From positions 1 to 64,000 of the forward strand of contig BDIU01000207.1 in the NCBI GenBank assembly GCA_002118135.1: a stretch of 64,000 nucleotides of DNA, in the 5' to 3' direction. This DNA is from Trebouxia sp. TZW2008. Its lineage: Eukaryota > Chlorophyta > Trebouxiophyceae > Trebouxiales > Trebouxiaceae. The position numbers and the translations under genes are program-made. Positions 34,166 through 44,430 of this stretch are shown here, piece after piece (the first letter of the stretch is position 1; each line of letters starts with the position of its first letter). The notes under the pieces were generated by a model, which searched no databases, was not told the DNA's origin, and worked only from the letters and a program-made list of their open reading frames with translations.

Positions 34166-35057
34166 GTCAGGCTCACTCGAGTTATGCTGGCTATAGACGG
34201 CACCTGCATCAAGAATACCTTCAGCCGACACAGACAGCAATCACCGTGTGTTATGCTGCTGGCTTTATGATGTCGATGTATGCAACGGTACAAGACTACC
34301 TGTCAGATTTGGCATAGCCTTGAGTGTCCGGCTTCGTCAGCTGACCTATGCGGGCCAGGGTGGACAATCTTGATTGCCGTGACAAGGGTGCAGCTGGCAA
34401 TTCCACACGCAATGCAAACCTTGTCACCAAAGCTCTTTGTCGCTCGCTGCGAATGTTATCGGTTCTGCAGGCCCGCAATGTTGCTGTCGACACCTTCACT
34501 AGCAGCAGACAACTTGGTTGGCTTGGTGCACTTCACTGTTCTTCATCATCATCGCCATGACTCAGGTGCATGCACCTTGCACATATCGAGTGTCAGCGGC
34601 AGAATAGAAATTTCTCATATGATGTACGATACGAAATACGAGACTGTGTTAATTCATGATAGTTCCGCGAAATGCCTTTGAATGCAAGTGCGAGTAGACA
34701 CTGGAGGAGTATGATTCATGCACCAGTCAGCCAGACACTGGCAAGCTTAATTAAGTCTTATTCGATCCGACAAAATAGTGACATGGACACAGGCGCTGAT
34801 GAATAGCAAGTCCAAAGTCAGATGCGACTGCAAGGCCACAATGCTGAACACAATTCCCAAACACTCAGTTTGCAAGGAAACTGTCCAACCAAATACTAAA
34901 CAACAAGCTGCCAATCTGAACGCTGCAGCAACTGTGGAAATACAGCATCAACTGTTATGCATGTCAAACAACTGCAGCCCCTCTGCTTTCACTTCAAAAC
35001 TGTCACTGTACTGTCACTGTACCCTCAGAAAACATAATTGATGATGTCAAATCAATC
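34166..35057. other. Intergenic region
   Basis: 5' flank of the small U-box gene and 3' flank of RPE. No supported exon on either strand. Confidence 0.4.
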
Positions 35058-38000
35058 TCATGCATGAACGGGTTGCCTCTCATTTGCTGGGCTCTTGCTT
35101 GTCTTGATCTGCTTGATGGCTGCACAAAAACAAAGCAAGTCAATCTCGGCAGAAATGCTGGACAAAAGCCAGATACGGTTCAAGCAGAATAAACAAGGAT
35201 GCATAGCGTCATGACTTGATGGCTGCGCAACTGAAAACAATTTGATCTCACTGGGTACGCTAGACAAACAGCAGATATGGTTCAAGCAAAACGAACAAGG
35301 ATGCATAGCGTCATTGCTTGGTGGCTGCACATAAGCAAAACAAGTTGATGTCATCAGACATACTAGACACTAAGCAAATCTTGATTCAACCAGAATGAAG
35401 CATCATGTATAAGATCACTGACAACAACGCTACGCTTATATTAACATGCTAAACAACTCAATCTCATCAGACATGCTGAACAAGAAGCACGTCATTGTTC
35501 ACCCAGAATGAAGAATTATGCATAGCATAGCTAACACTGTTACGCTGAGGTTCACATGCTAACCATTCGAGCCCATCAGACACGCTAGACAATGAGCGAG
35601 CAACGCTTCAGCCAGAATGAAGAAGCATGCATGGCCATTGATTCCAGAAGATGAAGGTTGCCTATGCAACAGTACTGTCTGCAGGAATGAGTGTATATGG
35701 TGATACTACATTTCATGACATGAACAGGCTGATAAACGACGTTAATGCTTACCTTCACCATAGTCTGCTGCTCCAAAGACTGCAGATCCAGCAACCAAAG
35801 CATTTGCGCCAGCCTCTATAACCTGCAGTACAAAATCTGAACTGAGCAACAAATCTTTGATTTACAGGCAACAGACTTTTAAATTAGCAGCTGGGAAACA
35901 ACTTGGAAGGAAGAAAAGAAAAGTCTTTGCCATTGATGGGAGCCCCCATCTCTATGAAGATACCTCAAGAGAGTAACTTGGCGAGAGTCCAGAGCAATGC
36001 ACACAAAAGTCAGCATAACAATGCGCTGCCACTGTGTGCATCACCTTGTATGCATTTTTGCCGCTGATGCCACCGTCAACCTCAATCCAAGGATTGGCAC
36101 CAGCATCATTACACATTTGCCTCAATTTGCGGACCTTCTCAACCTGGTACTCAATGAATTTCTGGCCACCAAAACCAGGGTTCACTGCAGCATGAAGCAG
36201 TAGCAAAGTGTGAGACTTTCTGGCACTAAAAAAACGTGACTGAAAACTTTTGAGACTCAAAGCATGTGAGCGAGTGACTCTGGCACTCAAAGCGTGTGAG
36301 CGTGAGACTCTAGCCCTTGAATCATGTGAGCGAAAGACCTTTTGGGACTCAAAGCATGTGATTGTGAGACCTCCTAGCAGTCAAAGCATATAAATGTAAG
36401 ACCTTTTGACCCTCAAAGGATGTGAAAGCAAGACTTTTTGGCACTCAAAGCATGTGAGTATGAGATCTTCTGGCACTTGAGGCATAGAAATGCGAAAATT
36501 TCTGGCTGTCAAAGGATGTGAAAGCAAGACTTTCTGGCACTCATAGCATGTGACTGCATGACTGCAAGTTGAAACAGCACTTGCTTACTGATGGGCTGTG
36601 GAAGAGGCAGACGACATGCTGTGCTCAGAACCAGTACTGACACCTAATGCGCCATCACCTCAAGATGCACAGGCCAAGTGCAAAAGCCATAATTTCACAT
36701 CTGATAACTGCAGCACAACTGCTTAAGCATTGTGACTCACCACTCATCAAGAGAATCAGGTCTACTTGTGGGATCACATGCTGAATTGTCTCAAGGGGGG
36801 TCGCAGGGTTCAGCACAACTCCAGCCTTCACGCCAAGATCCTTGATCTGCATATCAAGCAATATAGTGAGGTATTTGTGTAAGGACACTCAATGACATCT
36901 AGTGTAAGGACATCTTTGATGAAAGAACATTATCGTTGTGAAGCAATCACTGCTTTCTGACTGCACTCGTTCCTTTGGGGAATGGCAATCCAACGTAAGG
37001 ATACTTTTCTTGGTACCCAAAGCAGTCAGTACACAGAGAAGTGCCTGTACAGGTCGTTACAGTGACGCATTTCAGTGTCACTGCTCAATGACACTGTTCC
37101 ACTGAAAATCAGGCTGCCTTGCATGATGCATGTTCACATATGCTGTTGCACAGGATGCCGCTAACTGCTGGGGCCTCATGAAACAATTCAATTTTGTCAG
37201 AGATGCTGCAAATACATGTCACAGAATCTGTCATGCGGATGAAAAATTGCACAGGGAAGACACTTGAACATCAAGTTATGCAAAGTCTTGTTACTATCCT
37301 TGGCGTCAATATCATATACTTCACCAAATGCGAACGTGTATGACATGTCATTATGATGATCATTAGCATGGAGTTTGACTTTGCGTTTGCGTTTATGCAG
37401 TATGGTTGATGGCCTAATGGTCACAATGACCTGAAGATTAAATAAATGAATGCATGCATCAATGACAGTCGCTGAAGAATAGAAAAGTCCAGTGCTGAAA
37501 ATGACCGTGTTGATGGTCCTAACTAAATGTCACTATGTTCGCAAGCCATTGAAGACATTGAAAGTTGCAGCAGAAAATACAATCTGGTGCTGAAACTGAC
37601 CTGGTTGATGGTTCTATCCAAATGTACAGTTGCTGCAGGCTCTGCATGAACGCTGATGATGTCACTACCAGCCTTTGCAAAGTCTGCAACACGCTCCTCT
37701 GGATGCACAATCATCTGCAGCAAACAACACTTAATGTCAGATATCAAGTAATCAATCAGGCAATTCAAGCTGCCATTTGCTATGACTAAGCTTTCCAAGG
37801 TGTACTGAGCAGGGGTGTCTGTATGAGTGTACATTGCCTGATTCAGCAAGGCAGTCAGTGGTGCACCTAGCAGAGGCTTCACTTGTGCTACCAGTTCAAG
37901 GTCATTAACATGGGTCAATATGCAGGGTCATTGAGCAAACAGCATTAGCATGCAGATGAACGAGCAATTGTCTGAATCTTTGCATTCAAGATAAGCTATG

Positions 38001-38721
38001 GTGGTGCAAAACAAGGTATGCGCAGCAACGCAATGCCCATCTGGCATGAAGTGTCTGCAAACGTGAAAGGGTGTTTGCACGGAGGTCAATCACCGCTTAC
38101 CAGATGTGTGTCGAGGGGCAAGTCAGTGAGAGGTCTGATTGCAGCCACAATCAAGGGCCCCTGTAGAAATGAGCACATTGGCCAGGGTCCACAACACTCC
38201 AGGCAAAGTATCAGCTGAAACAAGTTGACATGGCACAGTACAAGGCATGGCTTACAATAGTGATGTTTGGCACAAAACGTCCATCCATAACGTCTACATG
38301 AATCCAGTCTGCTCCAGCTGCTTCCACAGCCTTGATCTGCAGGCAAAGGCCACAGTTTGACCGGCTGAAAGAGTCCAAGATCTGACGCAGGCCGAACTGT
38401 GCTGGATCAGCACGCGCAGATGCCGCATGAACTGAAAACATAGCTTGCAGTAGCTGTCGGTGGCAGTAAGGTCGTACAGACCAGATTAATCTGGTTCAGT
38501 ACCTGCTCGCCTAGCTTGGCAAAGTCTGCTGACAGGATGCTGGGTGACACGATTACGCTCTTTTTGTTAAACTTGTCCACACGACCTCCGTTCCCGCTTG
38601 CATGCACGGTCAGCGCTCGTCGTGAGGTCGACGAGCTTGCTCTGCATACTTGGCGCACGGGCGAACCAGCCAGCCCGACTCGACTGCAAGTTGTGGGCTG
38701 CATACTTGTGAAAGTAGCCAT
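35058..38721 (-). CDS. RPE: Ribulose-phosphate 3-epimerase, plastid-type
   Basis: Eight exons join in phase: 38,503-38,721 (ATG, MATFTSM), 38,256-38,336, 38,101-38,160, 37,601-37,714, 36,741-36,846, 36,045-36,184, 35,753-35,822, 35,058-35,119 (TGA); 283 aa. The enzyme interconverts ribulose-5-phosphate and xylulose-5-phosphate in the Calvin cycle and pentose phosphate pathway. A Ser/Arg-rich leader of about 45 residues looks like a chloroplast transit peptide. TIM-barrel landmarks are present: [23 protein letters not shown] (metal-binding His and catalytic Asp), [10 protein letters not shown] (phosphate loop) and WIEVDGGI (second catalytic Asp), then AGSAVFG. Introns carry copies of exon ends. 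The start lies 465 bp from that of the divergent RPB5 gene. Confidence 0.95.
35110..35640 (-). repeat. ~105 bp tandem array carrying the RPE last-exon acceptor
   Basis: In intron 7 of RPE, units starting near 35,112, 35,214 and 35,325 repeat TGATGGCTGC or TGGTGGCTGC, which in the minus sense is GCAG followed by the first codons of exon 8 (CCATCAAG). Two more degenerate units extend to about 35,640. Shared tails contain GAACAAGGATGCATAGCGTCA or close variants. Confidence 0.85.
36200..36565. repeat. ~35-40 bp minisatellite in RPE intron 5
   Basis: About nine imperfect units built around TGGCACTCAAAGCATGTGAG and GAGACTTT, directly upstream (gene sense) of exon 6. Unlike the other arrays I cannot see exon sequence in the unit. 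Confidence 0.8.
37480..37640 (-). repeat. Copy of the RPE exon 4 donor end
   Basis: The 3' end of exon 4 with its donor (37,585-37,630) is repeated about 100 bp into the intron at 37,485-37,530 with substitutions; the donor GTCAG has become GGTCA-like. Confidence 0.65.
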
Positions 38722-39186
38722 TTCACTCAACTGCACACAAGATCCGTGCAATTTTGTGTCCTATACGCAGTGCTCCAGCACCGCTTCTATCACGTTAGCA
38801 CTAATTGCTGAACCGCTCAGAACCCTATGCTGACCAGCTGCTGCGTGTAAAACCCTAGTTGGCAGAAGCTGAGTTTCGCCATCTGTCTGACCGTCTCTGC
38901 ATCACCGCACAGCAGAGAGCAGTCTGCACATGCACATTCGCCCACAGAAGCTGCCAAACGCTTGCAGGAGCCCACTATCAGCCATTTCTTCGCAGGCCTG
39001 ACGTCCAGTCTCACGACCGCCGCCGGCTGCTTATGTCAGTTAGGCTGGCAGCTGTTATTGATCTGTGCACATTAACGCGGAACTGAGCCGCACAGGCGTA
39101 GCGCAATGACATGCTGCCGCGATTGACACGGACAAAGTTTGCGTCCCCCTATGCATGCATCTCAAGCATTGTGAGCCGGAGCTCGA
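38722..39186. promoter_or_regulatory. Divergent promoter between RPE and RPB5
   Basis: 465 bp separate the two start codons, which face away from each other. The segment must hold both 5' UTRs and core promoters. It is richer in G+C than the introns, with several CpGs. I see no clear TATA box. Confidence 0.6.
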
Positions 39187-40281
39187 ATGGACTCTAATTA
39201 CCTGGACAATGCTACACGACTGTTTCGGGTTAGGAAGACCTGTTTGGAAATGTTGAACGACAGAGGTTACCTGATTGGTCAAGTATGTTGTCAGCTGCTG
39301 CACGACGAAGCCTGACTGACCTGACATTCAGCTGCTTGCTGCTGCTGCCGGCCAACCTGAAGTTGCTTCCAGCGGTGCAGGATGACTTGGATGAGACCAG
39401 GGACGCCTTCATTCAGAAGTTTTCAGAAGAGCCAAAAAGAGATGACTTGACTCTCCTAGCTCCTAAGCAGGAGGATCCAACTGATCAGGTAGGTCTGTAC
39501 AACAAACGCCTGGCAGAAAGGCGGCACAAAGTAGGAGCTGTACTGGCAAGACGTGAGCGGTACACCGCCAAGTCTGAACTGGTCTCGGTGCCTTAACCCT
39601 GTGCTGCTACTTCAGATGTTTGTCTTCTTCCCAAATGAGGACAAGGTTGGCGTGAAGACCATAAAAACATTTGCAGAGCGCATGAAATCTGAGGGTGTGT
39701 TCCGTGCAATGATGGTTGTTCAGGCCAATCTGACACCCTTTGCAAAAGGCTGCCTTGGCGAAATGCAGCCAAAGTACTACATAGAAGTGGTAATATTCCA
39801 GCTGAGCTCCACTGCCTGCCTCAATTGCTGGTTTGCAGCTCCCTAACATTGTACAGCAAATGGCGACATGTTTCAGCATGGTGCAGTTTCAAGAAATGGA
39901 GCTGATGATCAACATAACAAAGCATGTGTTGGTGCCAGAACACAGATTGCTTGATGCGCAGGAGAAGAAGACTTTGCTGGACAGGTGAGGTGCTGTCTGC
40001 ATGCTATTTTGCCAGCACCATATTGTGGCATGCAGCAGGGTCCCAGGAGCGTGCAAGTCACATGCTTCAGTGCATGCCTAGCTGGGCCTGTCTAGCATTC
40101 ATTTGAAGTGAATGCAATGAACACGATATGCAGGTACAAAGTCAAGGACGCACAGTTACCACGCATACAGTTCAGCGATCCAGTAGCAAGATACTATGGT
40201 ATGCAAAGGGGGCAGGTGGTCAGAATAGTGAGACCCAGTGAGACAGCAGGGCGTTATGTCACCTATAGGCTTTGCGTTTAA
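39187..40281 (+). CDS. RPB5: RNA polymerase I/II/III shared subunit RPB5 (RPABC1)
   Basis: Five exons in phase: 39,187-39,282 (ATG, MDSNYLD), 39,381-39,488, 39,616-39,789, 39,887-39,984, 40,134-40,281 (TAA); 207 aa, the normal length. RPB5 is a subunit common to the three nuclear RNA polymerases, in the lower jaw near downstream DNA. Family landmarks run the whole length: [20 protein letters not shown]-like [37 protein letters not shown], and the conserved C-terminus [17 protein letters not shown] then [13 protein letters not shown]. Introns are 98, 127, 97 and 149 bp with no exon copies. Some residues fill the final exon-exon joins without adjustment, so the model is firm. Confidence 0.97.
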
Positions 40282-40586
40282 AGAGAACCTTGCGCTTCAA
40301 GTCAGCAGCCACAAGCTCAGACTTTTGTCAGGGATCAGACAGGCATCATCTGCAAATGCGGCATGTCTGATCAAAATGCATGGTGCTGGAATCAAGGCAA
40401 CAGTATCTGCAAATAGGTGCAGGTGCTTTTATAGGCATATATGTTGCGGGATTTGGGAAGCACAAGACCTCAATGTGCCTTTGCTCGTCATCTGTTAGGG
40501 CATGTTCCTGCCATCTGGCTTGGCCAGCTCAGCATTGACTGACAAAATGTGATGAAATGTTCAGGTCAATGACAATGTGCACAGCT

Positions 40587-40591
40587 TGTAA
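40587..40591 (+). terminator. Possible TGTAA poly(A) signal of RPB5
   Basis: TGTAA, the usual chlorophyte polyadenylation motif, is the first occurrence after the RPB5 stop, about 305 bp downstream. Confidence 0.4.
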
Positions 40592-41405
40592 TTTCTATGT
40601 TTGTGACAACTGACCGTATGAGCCATTCCCAAGATACGTGGTGTTGAAGTAACATCATCAGTTTTATGATGGCCACAAGATAGCCCAACGCAGATTTTGG
40701 TTGATGATTACCGCAATATTGCTTTCACCTGTTTCTTGTGCAGCAGACCAAAGACACGTTTGCGGCACCTCCAGCTTTCAATGCATAAGCGTAAGACAGC
40801 AGATGATTTTGCGAACCTATCAAAGATCTGTATAGAAGAGCTTGAAGACAGGCGTTGAACTTGACGCACTGTGAAAGTATGCAGTATGCACCGCACAGAA
40901 CTGTGTTTTGAGATGTTGGTATTTACAAGGGCGATAGTCAGGTAAAATTGAGTAGCTTGTCCACAACATAAATGAACTACAGAGTCCTTCTGGAATGGTC
41001 TGCACAAGGTTGCAAACTGACCTCGCGCATGCAAAATCCTAAGTATTGCCAGCACTAAGCAGCATGCGCAGATCATCAACATTATGATTGAAGAATAAGA
41101 TAGCCACCTGTGAGTCAAATGCTTGCTTGGTCAAAGAAAGCTACACAAAGTCAATGCTACATGACTGACTGACTAAAAAGCAGCCACTAAACCACAATGC
41201 CATAGCAAGTTCTGCCTTGCTGCACCGACTACAGACTAATTGCTGCAGTGCTAATCGGCTTTCATTGACCAATACACATGGGCCTCGCTAAAGGTAGCTG
41301 TGCATAATACAATTGGTTTTCTTGACATGCACTCTTTGCTCTGCCACATGAACAATTTGATCTCAGCAACAATTCTTGTTGGGCTTGAAGTATGTGAATA
41401 TGGTT
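40592..41405. other. Intergenic region
   Basis: Between the convergent 3' ends of RPB5 and the 41.4-43.8 kb gene. No supported exon. Confidence 0.4.
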
Positions 41406-43772
41406 TCAGACAACCTCCTCCAGAATGCTTGCAATCTGGCAATGCAGACCGAAGGCGGGACAGTCTGCCTTGACTGTAGATAAAGCTGCATGCAGCGCGG
41501 CTGACACACCAGCAGAGAGTGTGATGTTGCTGCTGAGTACCTGCTGCAATTCAGATGCCAGCTTCTGAGCATCTTCAAAAGCCTTCTTGTCATCAGGAGA
41601 CTGAGGCATGTTTTGCACACAGGACAAAATCCTCTCCTTGACAGAGTTCACCCTGTTAGCAACAGCTGCTTCCTGCACACACAGTATTTATAAGCATTCT
41701 GACACTTTCTTGGCATGATGTTGTTTGCATCGCAAGGTGACAACCACTTGACCATGATACTGTAAAAACATCGTACTCTTAGCACAATGCCTTTCAAGCA
41801 GACACTCACAGAGATCATTTTTGGGTCAAAGGGATCATACGCAGGTGATTGCCTTTATGGTCTCAACATTTGATCAGGTTTTGATACACGCGATCAGACT
41901 TGTTGGCCGGCCAAAGCGTGTAATCTCCCTCTCCCTCAGGGTCCAGAACATGCTGCTCAAACTGATGTATTTGCTGCGCGTACAATACATATAGTGCATG
42001 CTAACCAGGTAAACACCAGCAGTGCTAACAAGCTCAGGTATGCCACATCTTGCAGACATGATGGCAGAGCTGCAACTTTCTTCAAGGCATATCATCGGAA
42101 ACCTCCAGAAACAGGAAGCTCACCAATGGAGACCTGGAAGGACCAGGCAGATCTTGATCAGCGTCTTGAGGTCCAGATCTGGTAGCGCCAAACCCAGCAG
42201 TCTCATGGTGCATCTGGCGGCTTCGCTTCCCTGTCTTTGCAACTTTACAAGTGCGCTGCTGTGCTAGGCGCTTGCCTGCAGCGCGCTCCTCTCTCTGCTT
42301 CTTTTCCCTGTTGTGCTGTATGAGCTCATTGGTCAACTACAAGCAGCACCCACATGCACGATCGTCAGCAAATCAACCTTCTGCTGCACAGTTGCATCTT
42401 TGCTTACAATGCAGGACAAAAAATGCCTCAGCTATGCTTTCAGAGCCTTCTGGGCATACAAGCACGCGCAGAAATTGGGCATCAAAGTATGCTCTGTGTG
42501 TACAGTTTGCTTTTGCTGCTCCAGCTCAAGCTTTGGGATACTGGCAGAAACAGCAAGAGAAACATACTAAACAAATCCAAACAAATGTGAACAAAAATCA
42601 TTTTCCTGACATCAACAATTCAAGAAGCTTTAGGAGTATTATCAGTGTTTACCTTGGTTGCCAGCTCATTTCCTGACATCAATAATTCAAGAAGAAGAAG
42701 AAGGAGTATGAGCGGTGTTTACCTTGGCTGCCAGCTCATGAGCTCCCGGAGGGTACATAGCCTTGATTGCTCGCTGCACAAACTTACATTTCAAACCAAA
42801 CAGTCTGGGACCTGTAAGGCAGCCATAAATCTTAGGTCAGTTGAGGGTGTAGGCTGTATCTGGGGTTTACGGTGTTACAAGCCTACAGGTAGCAATGGGG
42901 TTCAAGCAGATAGAGCCTCCAGAATATGTTCAAGATCTTTTGAAAATGACATGTATGCATCGCTGCAATGCAGAAAACCATGTCAAACGCAAGCAATGCT
43001 GAGTGCTTATGCCCAAAACTGACCTGACAACTTTGGCCCATTGGGCGGAAAGATCTCGCATGCTGCAGTTGGGGACTTCTCCAGGCGTGAATTTGCTGGG
43101 TTGCTCTGCTCTGTGGCCTGCATAGCAAGGCAGCCAAGTTTGTGATGATTCAAGCTGCTACTTGCCCGTTTTTGCTGGTGTGTTGACATGAATTTGCATG
43201 CATGTTCAACACGCTGCACACTGAGCACTCAGATTGAAAGAAAGCAAAAGTGGCCACTGGGGAGAACAAGTGGACATCACAGTTGCAGCATTACCTGGAA
43301 CCATGCTTTCTGACTGCCTTCTTTGCTGACTGTTGTCAGAACAAACTTGGAGCCATCACGGCATGTAACAATCGCCTCAAAACCAACAGGGATGAAGAGT
43401 CTAAGACGAGGATGAAAGCGCTCTGCAATGCCTGTGACAGATCCCAAGGACACCACCTGAATTGCTGCACCACACTATAGATGTTATGCATGCGCATTGA
43501 AATGACAGCACTGGAGTCAACTTGAGCGGTGCCTCAAGCTTGTGCTGGAACAGTTGCTTTCAAAGGCAGAGCGCACCCTCTTGAGGGCTCCATGGCAAGT
43601 GAATGCCACCCTCTGTATCTTTTGAAGCAACACTTGTTGCTGGTTCCCCAGCCTCTGTCCAGAGTGCGTCAGGACCCTCAGTGTCACCACTACTCTCACA
43701 AGAGCTGCTACCGACAGATGAATGACCCGGCGCGTAGGTCGGATCGTCCGACCCAGCCAAGGGTTCCGACAT
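41406..43772 (-). CDS. Multi-exon protein of unknown family
   Basis: Supported exons: 43,295-43,456 (HPRLRLFIPVGFEAIVTC, ending in WFQ), 43,024-43,117 (CEIFPPNGPKLS), 42,723-42,811 (FVQRAIKAMYPPGAHELAAK), a Lys/Arg/Glu-rich exon from 42,336 down to a GTCTCC donor near 42,125 (ELIQHNREKKQREERAAGKR), and a terminal exon 41,406-41,672 (helical, ending EEVV, TGA). The first four join in phase. The link to the last exon needs a further small exon that I could not place, and the 5' exon is uncertain: ATG at 43,772 (MSEPLAGSDD) opens an acidic Ser-rich frame to about 43,565, but no donor fits. The compact hydrophobic part and the basic helix suggest a nuclear protein, but I recognise no domain. Confidence 0.5.
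42595..42745 (-). repeat. Tandem copy of an exon 3' end with donor
   Basis: The end of the 42,723-42,811 exon (ATGAGCTGGCAGCCAAG then GTAAACACC) recurs about 70 bp into the intron (ATGAGCTGGCAACCAAG then GTAAACAC) with an intact donor. A shared tail (TTGAATTNTTGATGTCAGGAAA) follows both. Confidence 0.85.
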
Positions 43773-44430
43773 AAGATGCTGTCAACGAGTTACCTCAACA
43801 GCGCAGCCTGCCCGAGCCGACGGTGGGAGATCAGAATCAAACCTGCAGCAAATTGAGCGACTGTAAGGAACAGCACTCGAGCTCGTCGAGCGCATAGGCA
43901 GCTTCGAGAATTTGAAGCGCTTTCGAGCTTGCTTTACTGCAAGACAGGCGGCGAATCGTTACCGCGTGACTGCTTCACAAACTCACCGGGGTTTTGCTTG
44001 ATGGGAGCTTCGGCGAAGGCACAGAAGGTATGGTGTAGCTTTGCGCGTCCAGTTGTCCTGAGAGCACTAGACGAAGCTCATCCTTCTGATGGTGCCTCGC
44101 AGAAGTTGTCAAGAGAGGGCAGTACCTATAAAGGGGAGGCCCAGGGCCGTCGCTCAAAGCGCGCAAGGCTGACAAGTCTGCATTGCTTTGTCCATCTGAC
44201 AGCATCTTCGGTGCTGTAGTGCCTGCAACGATTCTGATGCTTGGAGCTTAGCCCTTTTACTCTGCGCCTCAGACTTCAGACCTTAGACCTTAGACCTTAG
44301 ACCTTAGACCTTGTATCAATTATGTAAAGAGGTCCTTGGAGTTCGGACCTTGGACAATGTGCTGCAGCTTACAGGCACCCTCCCGGCACTGACAACAGTC
44401 GCACCGCGCCTAGGATCTTCCTGCGGCCAT
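43773..44430. promoter_or_regulatory. Divergent promoter region with heptamer repeat
   Basis: Separates the start regions of two unrecognised genes. GC-rich with many CpGs (43,780-44,230). It contains a 7 bp tandem repeat at 44,271-44,312. Confidence 0.45.
44271..44312 (+). repeat. AGACCTT heptamer tandem repeat
   Basis: Five to six consecutive units of AGACCTT (equivalently TTAGACC), the first one variant (AGACTTC). Seven-base period and TTAG core recall telomere repeats, but the sequence is not TTTAGGG. Confidence 0.85.

Noticed and set aside
34280..34681. Plus-strand open frame of 133 codons
   Set aside because: Composition and frame give no sign of coding; no acceptor or donor links it to other exons.
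42380..42540. Possible exon LELEQQKQTVHTEH in the 41-43 kb gene
   Set aside because: It runs into TAG without a good donor, while the exons on either side join in phase without it.
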